A stretch of DNA of 64,000 nt. It comes from Bos javanicus. Lineage: Eukaryota; Chordata; Mammalia; Artiodactyla; Bovidae. Location of the stretch: NCBI RefSeq assembly GCF_032452875.1, contig NC_083873.1, positions 72,847,987 to 72,911,986 on the forward strand. The letters run 5' to 3'. Shown here piece after piece: positions 55,082 to 64,000 of the stretch. Every line of letters begins with the position of its first letter. The first letter of the stretch is position 1. The notes beneath the pieces are model-generated. The model had not been told where the DNA came from. It did not search any database and saw only the letters and a list, made by a program, of their open reading frames with translations. The position numbers and the translations under genes were made by a program.

Positions 55082-55599
55082 TGTGGATCCCTCTGGACTG
55101 ATTTGCTTACTGTGTGCATCCAGTCTCATCAAGTCAGTAAGGTAATGAGTGCTTGGTGATCTTATGCATGCTGCTTTTTCTCTACTTATCAGTCATCTTC
55201 CTACAAATCCTATTTTATATTTACTTTGCATGGTGCTGGGGATGTGTGTTGATGACCACATATCCCTCACTCCCCCCAAACTAAGAGAAACATTTGAACT
55301 GGTGGGAGGCGGTATTTTGAAAAAGCTTAGCAGGTATCTCTGGCTCTTGCCTCCCCACACCCAGTGATGAGAAGCCTTGTTGTAGAGCTGTAGAACACTG
55401 TTTTATATATGGAAGAACACTACTCTTCCACTCTGCAGCCAGGTTGTTCTGGCCTGGGAATATACAAATGATGTGGAGTGGGAAAACTGGTGCCCAGGTA
55501 TAGGGGTGGGCATCAATGTTCTTAAACAAACTGGGGTTTTGGAAAAAAGTTCCCCATTTTCTCTCCCACTTTAAGTGCTTCAGGAAGGTACCTTGAAAA
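55082..55599. other. Unassigned segment
   Basis: Nothing recognised. Confidence 0.4.
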
Positions 55600-55825
55600 T
55601 ATGTATGTCAACCCTGCACTACTGACATGTGGGCCAGATAGTGCTTGTTGGGGGAGGCCTGTCCTGTGTATTGTAGGATGTTTAATAACACCCCTGGCCT
55701 CTATGCATAGATACCAGTTGCCCACACTCCTGCCTCTGAGTCGTGACAATTAAAACTGTCTCCAGACATTGCCAGATGTTCCCCAGGGACCAAAATCATC
55801 CTCAGTTCAGAATCACTGCTTTAGA
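55600..55825 (-). mobile_element. MER20 (hAT-Charlie) DNA transposon relic
   Basis: About 220 bases of non-autonomous hAT-Charlie in reverse: 'gcctgtcctgtgtattgtaggatgtttaataacacccctggcctctatgc', 'actgtctccagacattgccagatgttccccagggacc', ending 'ttcagaatcactgc'. MER20 copies are known for exaptation as uterine enhancers in placentals; no such role is shown here. Confidence 0.82.
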
Positions 55826-57124
55826 TGAAATGTAAACATTAATGCTTTCCTGTATACATGTCATACTAAATTTTTTGTGAAAGGGTCAAAACACTTCTAC
55901 TCTGAACACAATAATGTTAAACATTTAATAGTGTTCCTGCTTAGCTTTGATATATGTGGATATTACATTTTCATATATAGATGTTCAACATATTTTTACA
56001 GCAGCCATTAAAATGCTGTAGACTACTACTCAGTATAGCAGTAAATATAACTACTCCCCCCTCCCTTTCTTTGATCTATAGGGTCACCAGGGAGAATACT
56101 GTTAGAAGAACTTACTAGGTAATGAAAAATGGAGGTTCTACTAGATATTGATTGAAGAGCAATGCCTTAACAGTAAGTCCCATGGTTAATGCTACAACTT
56201 AATAATAAATAAGCATCGATAAAGTGTATTAATAAGTCATAGGAGTTTCTGAGGTTAATGTTTACAATAGAGTTCACAGTGAGCCCTTTTCAGAAATGAA
56301 ATACAAAAACGTTTACATGGTGTCATGCTAGCCACATTGGCAATCTAGTGTCAGCTGGCCCCACTGCCTGTCCTGTTCTTGGCTATCTTTCTCTTTCTTC
56401 CTCTCTGTGTGTTCTAGGAAATGAAAAATACCTGAACCTAAACAAAACATAGGAAGGAAAGGGAAGCAGCTGGGAAAATAATAATCACACCACACATTCC
56501 AGAGCTTTTGGCTTCTCTGGTCTTTTGAAAAATCCCTCCTATAGTCCTTCTCCTCTAGCAGAACAATTGCCTGCTGATCGGGGGAGGGTGTTTGCCAGGC
56601 TTAGGAGAAGGCCAGAATCACTCAGAGAGAATGCAATGTCCTTTGTATCCAAGAAACAAACAGTAGTTAGCCTCGCAGCATTTAATATCCACAGCAAGGT
56701 GGAGGTTACCAGAGAAAACTGAGAAAATACTGTAGGACTTGCTTGTGAAACCTCAATTACCAAGGCTGTTTGGCTTATAGAAAAAGGAGCTAATTGTTTT
56801 TGAGCAGAGTTATTTTTCTTTTTTCATTGTTCCTTCTTCATTGTCTTTTATTTGCACTCATTCTTTTTGTTGCCCCTTTGTTCTATGAAAGATGTACATG
56901 CGTGTGTGTTCACACACACACAAGCACACACACACAACGGCATTTCTATTGGACCTACATTTCCTTTCCTTAAAGCTACGGAAATGGAAGGGAGACTCAG
57001 CCTTTGCACAAGTTCTCTTAGCTTTAAGTATCTCTTTGCCTACATTTTGCTTACTTTTGATATCTCTGTTGCAAAAGAGAGCGGGAAGTTGAAAATATAT
57101 TTCAAGATAATTTCTAAAGGGCTT
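55826..57124. other. Unassigned segment with a short (CA)n
   Basis: An interrupted CA run at 56911-56935. No gene or other repeat recognised. Confidence 0.45.
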
Positions 57125-59213
57125 TCAACGAAAAGCCTTTGACAAAATTCAGCACCCATGATCATGATCAAAACTCTTCAAAAAATGGGCATAGAAGGAA
57201 CCTACCTCAACATAGTAAAGGCCATATATGATACACCTACAGCAAACATTATTCTCAATGATAAAAAACTGAAAGCATTCCCCCTAAGGTCAGGAACAAG
57301 ACAAGGGTGTCCACTTTCACCAATATTATTCAACATAGTTCTGGAAGTCCTAGCTACAGCAGTCAGAGAAGAAAAGAAATAAAAGGAATCCAGATCGGAA
57401 AAGAAGTAAAGCTCTCACTGTTTGCAGATGACATGATACTGGACATAGAAAACCCTAAAGATAGTATCAGAGCTATCTACTATCTACTAGCTATCATTAG
57501 CTATCTACTGATTACTAGAGCTAATCAGTGAATTTAGCAAAGTTGCAGGATACAAAATCAATACACAGAAATCACTTGCATTTCTATATACTAACAATGA
57601 TAAATTAGAAAGGGAAATTAAGGAATCAATCCCATTCACCATTGCAACAAAAACAATTAAATATCTAGGAATAAACTTACATAAGGAGATAAAAGAACTG
57701 TACACAGAAAATTATAAGACACTAATGAAAGAAATCAAAGATGACATAAACAGATGGAGAGATATTCCATGTTCCTGGGTAGGGAGAATTAATATTGTGA
57801 AAATGACCATACTGCCAAATGCAATCTACAGCTTCAATGTGATTCCTATCAAATTACCAACAGCATTTCTCACAGAACTAGAACAAAAAATTTCACAATT
57901 CATATGGAAACACAAAAGACCCTGAATAGCCAAAGTATGTTGAGAAAGAAGAATGGAGCTGGAGGAATCAATCTTCCTGACTTCAGATTATGCTACAAAG
58001 CTACAGTAAACAAGACAGTATGGTACTGGCACAAAAACAGAAATACAGACCAATGGAACAAGACAGAAAGCCCAGAAATAAACCCATGCACCTATGGGTA
58101 CCTTATTTTTGACAAAGGAGGCAAGCATATACAATGGGGCAAAGACAGTCTCTTTAATAAATGGTGCTGGGAAAACTGGACAAAGACATGTAAAAGAATG
58201 AAATTAGAACACTTCCTAACACCATACACAAAGATAAACTCAAAATGGATGAAAGACCTAAATGTAAGACCAGAAACTATAAAACTCTTAGAGGAAAACA
58301 GGCAGAACACTTGATGACATAAATCAAAGCAAAATCCTCTATGACTCACCTACTACAGTAATGGAAATAAAAACAAAAGTAAACAAATGGGAGCTGATTA
58401 AACTTAAAAGTTTTTGCACAGCAAAGGAAACTATAAGCAAGGTGAAAAGACAACTCTCAGAATGGGAGAAAATAATAGCAAATGAAACAACTGACAAAGG
58501 ATTAATTTCCAAAATATACAAGCAGCTCATACAACTCAACACCAGAAAAACAAACAACCCAATCAAAAAGTGGGCAAAGACTTAAACAGACATTTCTCCA
58601 AGGAAGACATACAGATGGGTAACAAACACATAGAGAGATGCTCAGCATCGCTCATTATTAGAGAAATGAGCTATCCCCTCATACTGGTCAGAATGGCTGT
58701 CATCAAAAATTCTACAAACAAATGCTGGAGAGGGTGTTGAGAAAAGAGAATGCTCTTGCACTGTTGGTGGGAATGTAAATTGATACAGCCACTATGGAAG
58801 ACAGTATGGAGATTCCTTAAAAAACTAGGAATAAAACCACTCTATGACCCAGCAATCCGACTCCTAGGCACATACCCTGAGGAAAGCAAAATTGAAAAAG
58901 ATACAAGTATCCCATTGTTCATTGTGGCACTATTTACAATAGCTAGAACATAGAAGCAATCTAGATGTCCACTGACAGATGAATGGGTAAAAAAGTTGTG
59001 GTACATATACATGATGGAATATTACTCAGCCATAAAAAGGAATGCCTGTGAGTCAGTTCTAATGAAGTGGATGAACCTAGAACCTGTCATGCAGAGTGAA
59101 GTAGGTCAGAAAGAGAAAGATAAATATCGTATTCTAATGCATATATACGGAATCAAGAAAAATGGTACTGAAGAATTTATGTACAAGGCAACAGTGGAGA
59201 AACAAACATAGGG
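57125..59213 (+). pseudogene. L1 ORF2 relic
   Basis: RT-domain pieces include GTRQGCPLSPILFNIVLEVL (57290-57350) and the FADDM active-site motif at 57421-57435. A 1-base loss in an A-run near 57375 shifts frame. A repeat expansion at about 57470-57520 inserts stops. 'RP*' at 57919-57927 is TGA in the 'cacaaaagacc' context. Further frame changes follow at about 57935 and 58310. The C-terminal pieces (CWWECKLIQPLWKTVWRFLKKL, DPAIRLLGTYPEE, EYYSAIKRN) are recognisable. Not functional. Confidence 0.92.
57468..57520 (+). repeat. Imperfect (GCTATCTACTA)n expansion in L1 ORF2
   Basis: 'gagctatctactatctactagctatcattagctatctactgatt' stands where L1 ORF2 normally passes directly from 'gatagtaccag' to 'aaaattactagagc'. 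It adds roughly 40 bases. Confidence 0.8.
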
Positions 59214-59255
59214 AATAGACTTTTAGACATGGGGAGAGGGGAGAAGAGGGTGAGA

Positions 59256-59599
59256 TGTATGAAAGAGAAGACAGAGAGAGAAAGACAGAGAGAGACAGAT
59301 ACCTGTGTATATTCCTACCACCCAAAGGTGGCCATCAGTAGTCTTCTGAACAATGCTGTATAAAGCCCTGTACAATCTTTTGCAGTTGTTACCTTGTAAG
59401 GTCCACAAATGAGAAAGAAGGCCAGGCTGCATTTATCTTTGTTCTCTTTTTATTCCTAGCAGAGCTAGCACAGTAAATATGTGTTGAATGTTAATGATTT
59501 TAACTTTATTTTGGTGTTACTCAAAATATGTTGGTGAATGAAGAGAACTGGCCAGCAGGAAGTGAAAATCTGTGGGATCATAGAAGCTGCAAGCAATCA
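59256..59599. other. GA-rich patch, then unassigned
   Basis: A GAGA/GACAGA-rich patch at 59262-59302 abuts the abnormal L1 3' junction. The remainder is unrecognised. Confidence 0.55.
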
Positions 59600-59695
59600 T
59601 TCTGGCTGAAGTTCTCATGTTACAGATGAGGGACATAAAGCTCAGAATGCTTTAGGAACTTGCCCAAGGCCTGTCAGTGGCAGAAACAGGAGACA
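59600..59695 (-). repeat. MIR-like fragment
   Basis: 'tcatgttacagatgagggacataaagctcagaatgctttaggaacttgcccaaggcctgtcagtggcag', MIR complement. Confidence 0.6.
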
Positions 59696-60034
59696 ACCCT
59701 GTTGTATACTTTGATAATTAATCTTTCATAATCTAAAATCCTTTTGATTGAGCTTGCTCAGAAAAGTCCCACAATATTTATTTATTTAAAAGTCAATCTT
59801 TTCACCATGAACAAAGTGAAAAAACAACCTACTGAATGGGAGAAAATATTTGCAAATGATGCAACCAGCAAGGGATTAATTTCCAAAATATACAGATAGC
59901 TCATACAGCTCGGTATCAAAAAAACAAACAACCCAATCAGAAAATGAGCAGAAGACCTAAATAGACATTTCTCAAAAGAAGATATACAGATGGCTAACAG
60001 GTGCATGAAAAGATACTCAACATTACTCATTATT

Positions 60035-60748
60035 CAGTTCAGTTCAGTTCAGTTGCTCGGTTGTGTCCGACTTTTTGCGACCCCATGAATTGCAGCACGC
60101 CAGGCCTCCCTGTCCATCACCAACTCCTGGAGTTCACTCAAACTCACGTCCATCGAGTCCGTGATGCCATCCAGCCATCTCATCCTCTGTCATCCCCTTC
60201 TCCTCCTGCCCCCAATCCTTCCCAGCATCTGAGTCTTTTCCAATGAGTCAACTCTTTGCATGAGGTGGCCAAATTATTGGAGTTTCAGCTTCAGCATCAG
60301 TCCTTCCAAAGAACACCCAGGATTGATCTCCATTAGAATGGACTGGTTGGGTCTCCTTGCAGTCCAAGGGAATCTCAAGAGTCTTCTCCAACACCACAGT
60401 TCAAAAGCATCAATTCTTCAGCGCTCAGCTTTCTTCACAGTCCAACTCTCACATCCATACATGACTACTGGAAAAACCATAGCCTTGTGTAGATGGACCT
60501 TTCTTGGCAAAGTAATGTCTCTTGCTTTTGAATATGCTGTCTAGGTTGGTCATAAATTTCCTTCCAAGGAGTAAGCATCTTTTAATTTCATGGCTGCAGT
60601 CACCATCTGCACTGATTTTGGAGCCCCCCAAAAATAAAGTCTGACACTGTTTCCACTGTTTCCCCATCTATTTGCCATGAAGTGATGGGACCAGATGCCA
60701 TGATCTTCGTTTTCTGAATGTTGAGCTTTAAGCCAACTTTTTCACTCC
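60035..60748 (-). mobile_element. BovB fragment 1 in the second L1
   Basis: Reverse-complement BovB 3' end (starts with the tandem 'cagttcagttcagttcag', ends at 'ccaactttttcactcc'). Flanked by actcattatt at 60025-60034 and 60749-60758. Internal coding shows frame breaks. Confidence 0.95.
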
Positions 60749-60758
60749 ACTCATTATT

Positions 60759-61521
60759 CAGTTCAGTTCAGTTCCGTTCACTTCAGTCGCTCAGTTGTGT
60801 CCGACTCTTTGCGACCCAATGAATCACAGCACACCAGTCCTCCCTGGCCATCACCAACTCCTGGAGTTCACTCAGACTCACATCCATTGAGTCAGTGATG
60901 CCATCCAGCCATCTCATCCTCTGTTGTCCCCTTCTCCTCATGTCCCTAATCCCTCCCAGCATCAGAGTCTTTTCCAATGAGTCAACTCTTCGCATGAGAT
61001 GGCCAAAGTACTGGAGTTTCAGCTTTAGTATCATTCCTTCTAAATAAATCCCAGGGCTGATCTTCAGAATGGACTGGTTGGATTTCCTTGCAGTCCAAGG
61101 GACTCTCAAGAGTCTTCTCCAACACCACAGTTCAAAAACATCAATTCCTCAGCGCTCAGCTTTCTTCACAGTCCAATTCTCACATCCATACATGACCACT
61201 GGAAAAACCATAGCCTTGACTAGACGGACCTTTGTTGGCAAAGTAATGTCTCTGCTTTTGAATATGCTATCGAGGTTGGTCATAACTTTTCTTCCAAGGA
61301 GTAAGCATCTTTTAATTTCATGGCTGCATTTGGAGCCCCCAAAAATAAAGTCTGACACTGTTTCCACTGTTTCCCCATCTATATCCCATGAAGTGATGGG
61401 ACCAGATGCCATGATCTTCGTTTTCTGAATGTTGAGTTTTAAGTCAACTTTTTCACTCTCCTCTTTCACCTTCATCAAGAGGCTTTTTAGTTCCTCTTCA
61501 CTTTCTGCCATAAGGGTGGTG
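60759..61521 (-). mobile_element. BovB fragment 2 at the same L1 site
   Basis: Reverse-complement BovB from the tandem tail to a more upstream ORF2 position ('ctttctgccataagggtggtg'). It starts directly after the second actcattatt. L1 resumes at 61526 with 'attagagaaatgc', and 'tcataatt' at 61522-61529 is a diverged third copy of the target. An internal deletion removes part of the segment around 61327. Confidence 0.95.
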
Positions 61522-61711
61522 TCATAATTAGAGAAATGCAAATTAAAACCATAGTGAGGTCTCACCTCACACCTCAAAATTGGTGATCATCAGAAAGTCT
61601 ACAAATAATAAATGCTGGGGCGGGTGTGAAGAAAAGGAAATCCCTCTCCTAAACTGTTGGTGGGAATGCAAATTGGTGTAGCCACTGTGGCAAACAGTAT
61701 GGAGGTCCCTT

Positions 61712-62038
61712 CAGTTCAGTTCAGTTCAGTTCAGTTGCTCAGTCATGTCTGATTTTTTGCGACCCCATGAATCACAGCATGCCAGGCCTCTCTGTCCATC
61801 ACCAACTCTCGGAGTTCACTCAAACTCATGTCCATTGAGTCGGTGATGCCATCCAGCCATCTCATCCTCTGTCGTCCCTTCTTCTCCTGTCCCCAATCCC
61901 TCGCAGCATCAGGGTCTTTTCCAATGAGTCAACTCTTTGCATGTGGTGGCCAAAGTATTGGAGTTTCAGCTTCAGCATTAGTCCTTCCAATGAACAGGAC
62001 TGATCTCCCTTAGGATGGACTGGTTGGATCTCCTTGTA
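61712..62038 (-). mobile_element. BovB fragment 3 in the second L1
   Basis: Short reverse-complement BovB 3' end (about 327 bases). Flanked by gtccctt at 61705-61711 and 62039-62045. L1 resumes 'acaaaactaaaaataaag'. Confidence 0.93.
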
Positions 62039-62332
62039 GTCCCTTACAAAACTAAAAATAAAGTTACTGTATGATCCAGCAAAACCTACTCCTGGGCATA
62101 TATCTGGAGGAAACTCACTTGAAAAAATATATGCACCCCAATGTTCACTGCAGCACTTACAATAGCCAAGATGTGGAAGCAACCTAAATGTTCATCAAAA
62201 GATGAATGGATAAAGATATGATGTGTGTGTATTTACACACACACACACACACACACACACTGGAATGTTAGCCATAAAAATGAAATAATACCATTTGCAG
62301 CAACTTGAATGAACTTGGATATTATCATACTA

Positions 62333-62598
62333 CTACTAAGTTGCTTCAGTCGTGTCTAACTCTGTGCGACCCCACAGACGGCAGCCCACCAGGCTCCGCC
62401 GTCCCTCGGATTCTCCAGGCAAGAACACTGGAGTGGGTTGCCATTTCCTTCTCCAGTGCATGAAAGTGAAAAGTGAAAGTGAAGTCACTCAGTCGTGTCC
62501 AACTCTTCACGATCCCATGGACTGCAGCCTACCAGGCTCCTCTGTCCATGGGATTTTCCAGGCAAAAGTACCAGAGTGGGTTGCCGTTGCCTTCTCCA
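62333..62598 (-). mobile_element. Bov-A2 SINE in the second L1
   Basis: Full reverse-complement dimer. Exact duplication attatcatacta at 62321-62332 and 62599-62610 within the L1 3' region. Confidence 0.96.
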
Positions 62599-63069
62599 AT
62601 TATCATACTAAGTGAAGTAGTAAGTCAGATAGAGAAAGACAGATATCATTTGTTATCACTTAAATCTAAAAAAAATGCAGAATCTAAAAAAAAATGATAA
62701 AAATGAACTTAAAAAATAGAAACAGACTCACAGATTAGAGAATTAATATTTTGTTACTAGGAGGGAAGGGTATAGGGGGAGGGTTAGATTGGGAGTTTGG
62801 GATTGACATGTAGACATTTCTATATTTAAAATATTAATGGGTAACCAACAAAGATCAACTGAATAGCACAGTGAATTCTGCTCAATGTTCTGTAATAACC
62901 TAAATGGGAAAAAAATTGGAAGAGAGAATAAATGCATATGTATGTATAACTGAATCACTTTGCTATACACCTGAAAGTACTGAAACTAGTAGAACATTGT
63001 TAATCAACTATACTCCAATATGAAATTAAATTTAAAAATAAAGTAAAATCACATCTGATTAAATTAAAA

Positions 63070-63715
63070 AAGAAAGCAGCCTAAGTGTCCATCAATGGAT
63101 GAGTGGATAAAGATGATATGTGTGTGTGTGTATGTGTGTAACACACACAATGGAATGTTACTCAGCCATAAAAAAGAATGAAATAATGCCATTTTCAGTA
63201 ACATGAATGGACCTGGAGATTATCATCCTAAGTGAAGTAAGTAAAAAAGAGAAAGACAAATACTCTATGATATAATTTATATGTGGAATCTAAAAATTGA
63301 TACTAATGAACTTATGAATCAGAAATAGACTCAGAGACATAGAAAACAAACTTATGGCTACCAAGAGAAAGTGAAAGTCACTTAATCACGTCCAACTCTT
63401 TGCGACCCCATAGATACAGTCCATGGATTTCTCCAGGCCAGAATACTGGAGTGGGTAGCCATTTCCTTCTCCAGGGGATCTTCTCAACCCAGGGGTCAAA
63501 CCTAGGTCTCCCGAATTGCAGGTGGATTCTTTATTAGCTGAGCTACCAGAGAAGCCCATGGTTACCAAGTTGAGCAGGGGGGATAAGTTTGAAATTTAGT
63601 ATTTACAGGTACATAAAATAGATAAGCAATAAGGACCTACTGGGAAAAATAATATGTATAACAATCATTTTACTGTATACCTGAGATATTGTAAATCATC
63701 TATACTTAAAAAAAT
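63070..63715 (+). mobile_element. Third L1 3' end, split by a Bov-tA
   Basis: 'taagtgtccatcaatggatgagtgg' to 'gagatattgtaaatcatctatacttaaaaaaatc'. It repeats sequence already present in the second L1 (62180-63050), so it is an independent 5'-truncated insertion in the same orientation, placed just after the A-rich end of the second. Confidence 0.9.
63366..63557 (-). mobile_element. Bov-tA SINE in the third L1
   Basis: Reverse-complement Bov-tA ('agaaagtgaaagtcacttaatc' to 'gctgagctaccagagaagccc'). Target duplication atggctaccaag (63354-63365) / atggttaccaag (63558-63569). Confidence 0.95.
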
Positions 63716-64000
63716 CCATTTTTCAGTTTAAGATTTTTGAAGACTTTGAGCATTTATCTTTGAATTTCTCTTTATTTTTGGCTTTGATCCTGAGAGTGCA
63801 TGCTACTCACTCCTGTGGATGTAAAAAAAATTCAGACCCCAAACCCCATCCAGATTCAAAATGTCTAGAACTTGGACACTGATATTTAGCAATAATTTCT
63901 ACAGGTGATCCTGACATTCAGGGATACTGGGAACAATTGCTCTGGATGGTGTACTTTTCTTCTGTGACAGTATTTCTACAGTCCATTTCTCACAGAGCTG
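63716..64000. other. Unassigned window end
   Basis: Nothing recognised. 'catgctactcactcctgtgg...cttggacactgatatttagcaataatttctacaggtgatcctgacattcagg' hints at a hAT-Charlie (MER5-like) remnant. Confidence 0.35.

Larger units (their letters stand above)
57125..59255 (+). mobile_element. L1, truncated at both ends
   Basis: Ruminant L1 from within the ORF2 reverse-transcriptase domain ('aaagcctttgacaaaattcagcaccc') to the 3' UTR start ('gaaacaaacatagggaatagac...gagggtgagatgtatg'). It stops before the usual 3' terminus and poly(A) and runs into GA-rich sequence. It also provides uninterrupted counterparts of the insertion sites used in the next L1 (for example 58651-58667). Confidence 0.93.
59775..63055 (+). 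mobile_element. Second L1, carrying three BovB and one Bov-A2
   Basis: L1 pieces: 59775-60034 (ORF2 C-terminal part), 61526-61711, 62039-62332 and 62599-63055 (3' UTR ending 'ttaatcaactatactccaatatgaaattaaatttaaaaataaag'). They join in order when the inserts are removed. A (CA)n run lies at 62237-62262. All four inserts are antisense to the L1. Confidence 0.93.

Noticed and set aside
60035..62610. Regularly spaced similar repeats as a CRISPR-like array
   Set aside because: The similar units are BovB/Bov-A2 insertions of hundreds of bases in a vertebrate genome; no short repeat-spacer pattern.

Overview
The window is ruminant nuclear DNA, non-coding as far as I can read it. The diagnosis rests on the interspersed repeats: BovB (an RTE-clade LINE), its tRNA-like and dimeric SINE derivatives Bov-tA and Bov-A2, CHR-type SINEs shared by cetaceans and ruminants, and ruminant L1 3' ends. 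These lie on an older mammalian layer of MIR, L2, MaLR/ERVL LTRs and a hAT-Charlie MER20. Cattle, sheep and goat cannot be told apart from this sequence alone. No rRNA, functional tRNA, CRISPR array or bacterial-style operon is present, and no host gene could be established.

Layout. 1-11.3 kb is a mosaic of BovB fragments, Bov-tA SINEs and two interrupted MaLR LTRs, one split by an L1 with a clean 17-bp target duplication. 11.3-17.6 kb is mostly unassigned AT-rich DNA with a few old repeats and one protein-like minus-strand reading frame (16784-17028) behind a plausible splice acceptor. 17.6-22.5 kb holds an ERVL-type LTR and the longest BovB copy (19814-21233), which still reads as 452 codons with a YADD reverse-transcriptase motif. 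23.7-27.3 kb is a stack of minus-strand L1 sequence interrupted by SINEs and a BovB fragment. 28-46 kb is dominated by old MIR, L2 and MaLR elements with a few young SINEs. 46428-47621 is a well-defined solo ERVK-type LTR with TG...CA ends and an exact 6-bp target duplication. 48.7-51.3 kb contains nested Bov-tA/Bov-A2 insertions and a minus-strand MaLR LTR split by a Bov-A2. 51.3-57.1 kb is sparse apart from a composite SINE and MER20. 57.1-63.7 kb is three successive plus-strand L1 segments; the second carries three antisense BovB fragments and a Bov-A2, two of the BovB copies at the same target site.

No genes work together here. The biology is serial retrotransposition: BovB and L1 supply reverse transcriptase, and Bov-tA and Bov-A2 are plausibly mobilised by BovB because they share its 3' end. 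The most useful signals are target-site duplications that order the insertions, paralogous empty sites inside the window, a shared 2-bp deletion linking two BovB copies, SINE-internal duplications and a composite SINE. I found no convincing previously undescribed biological system.
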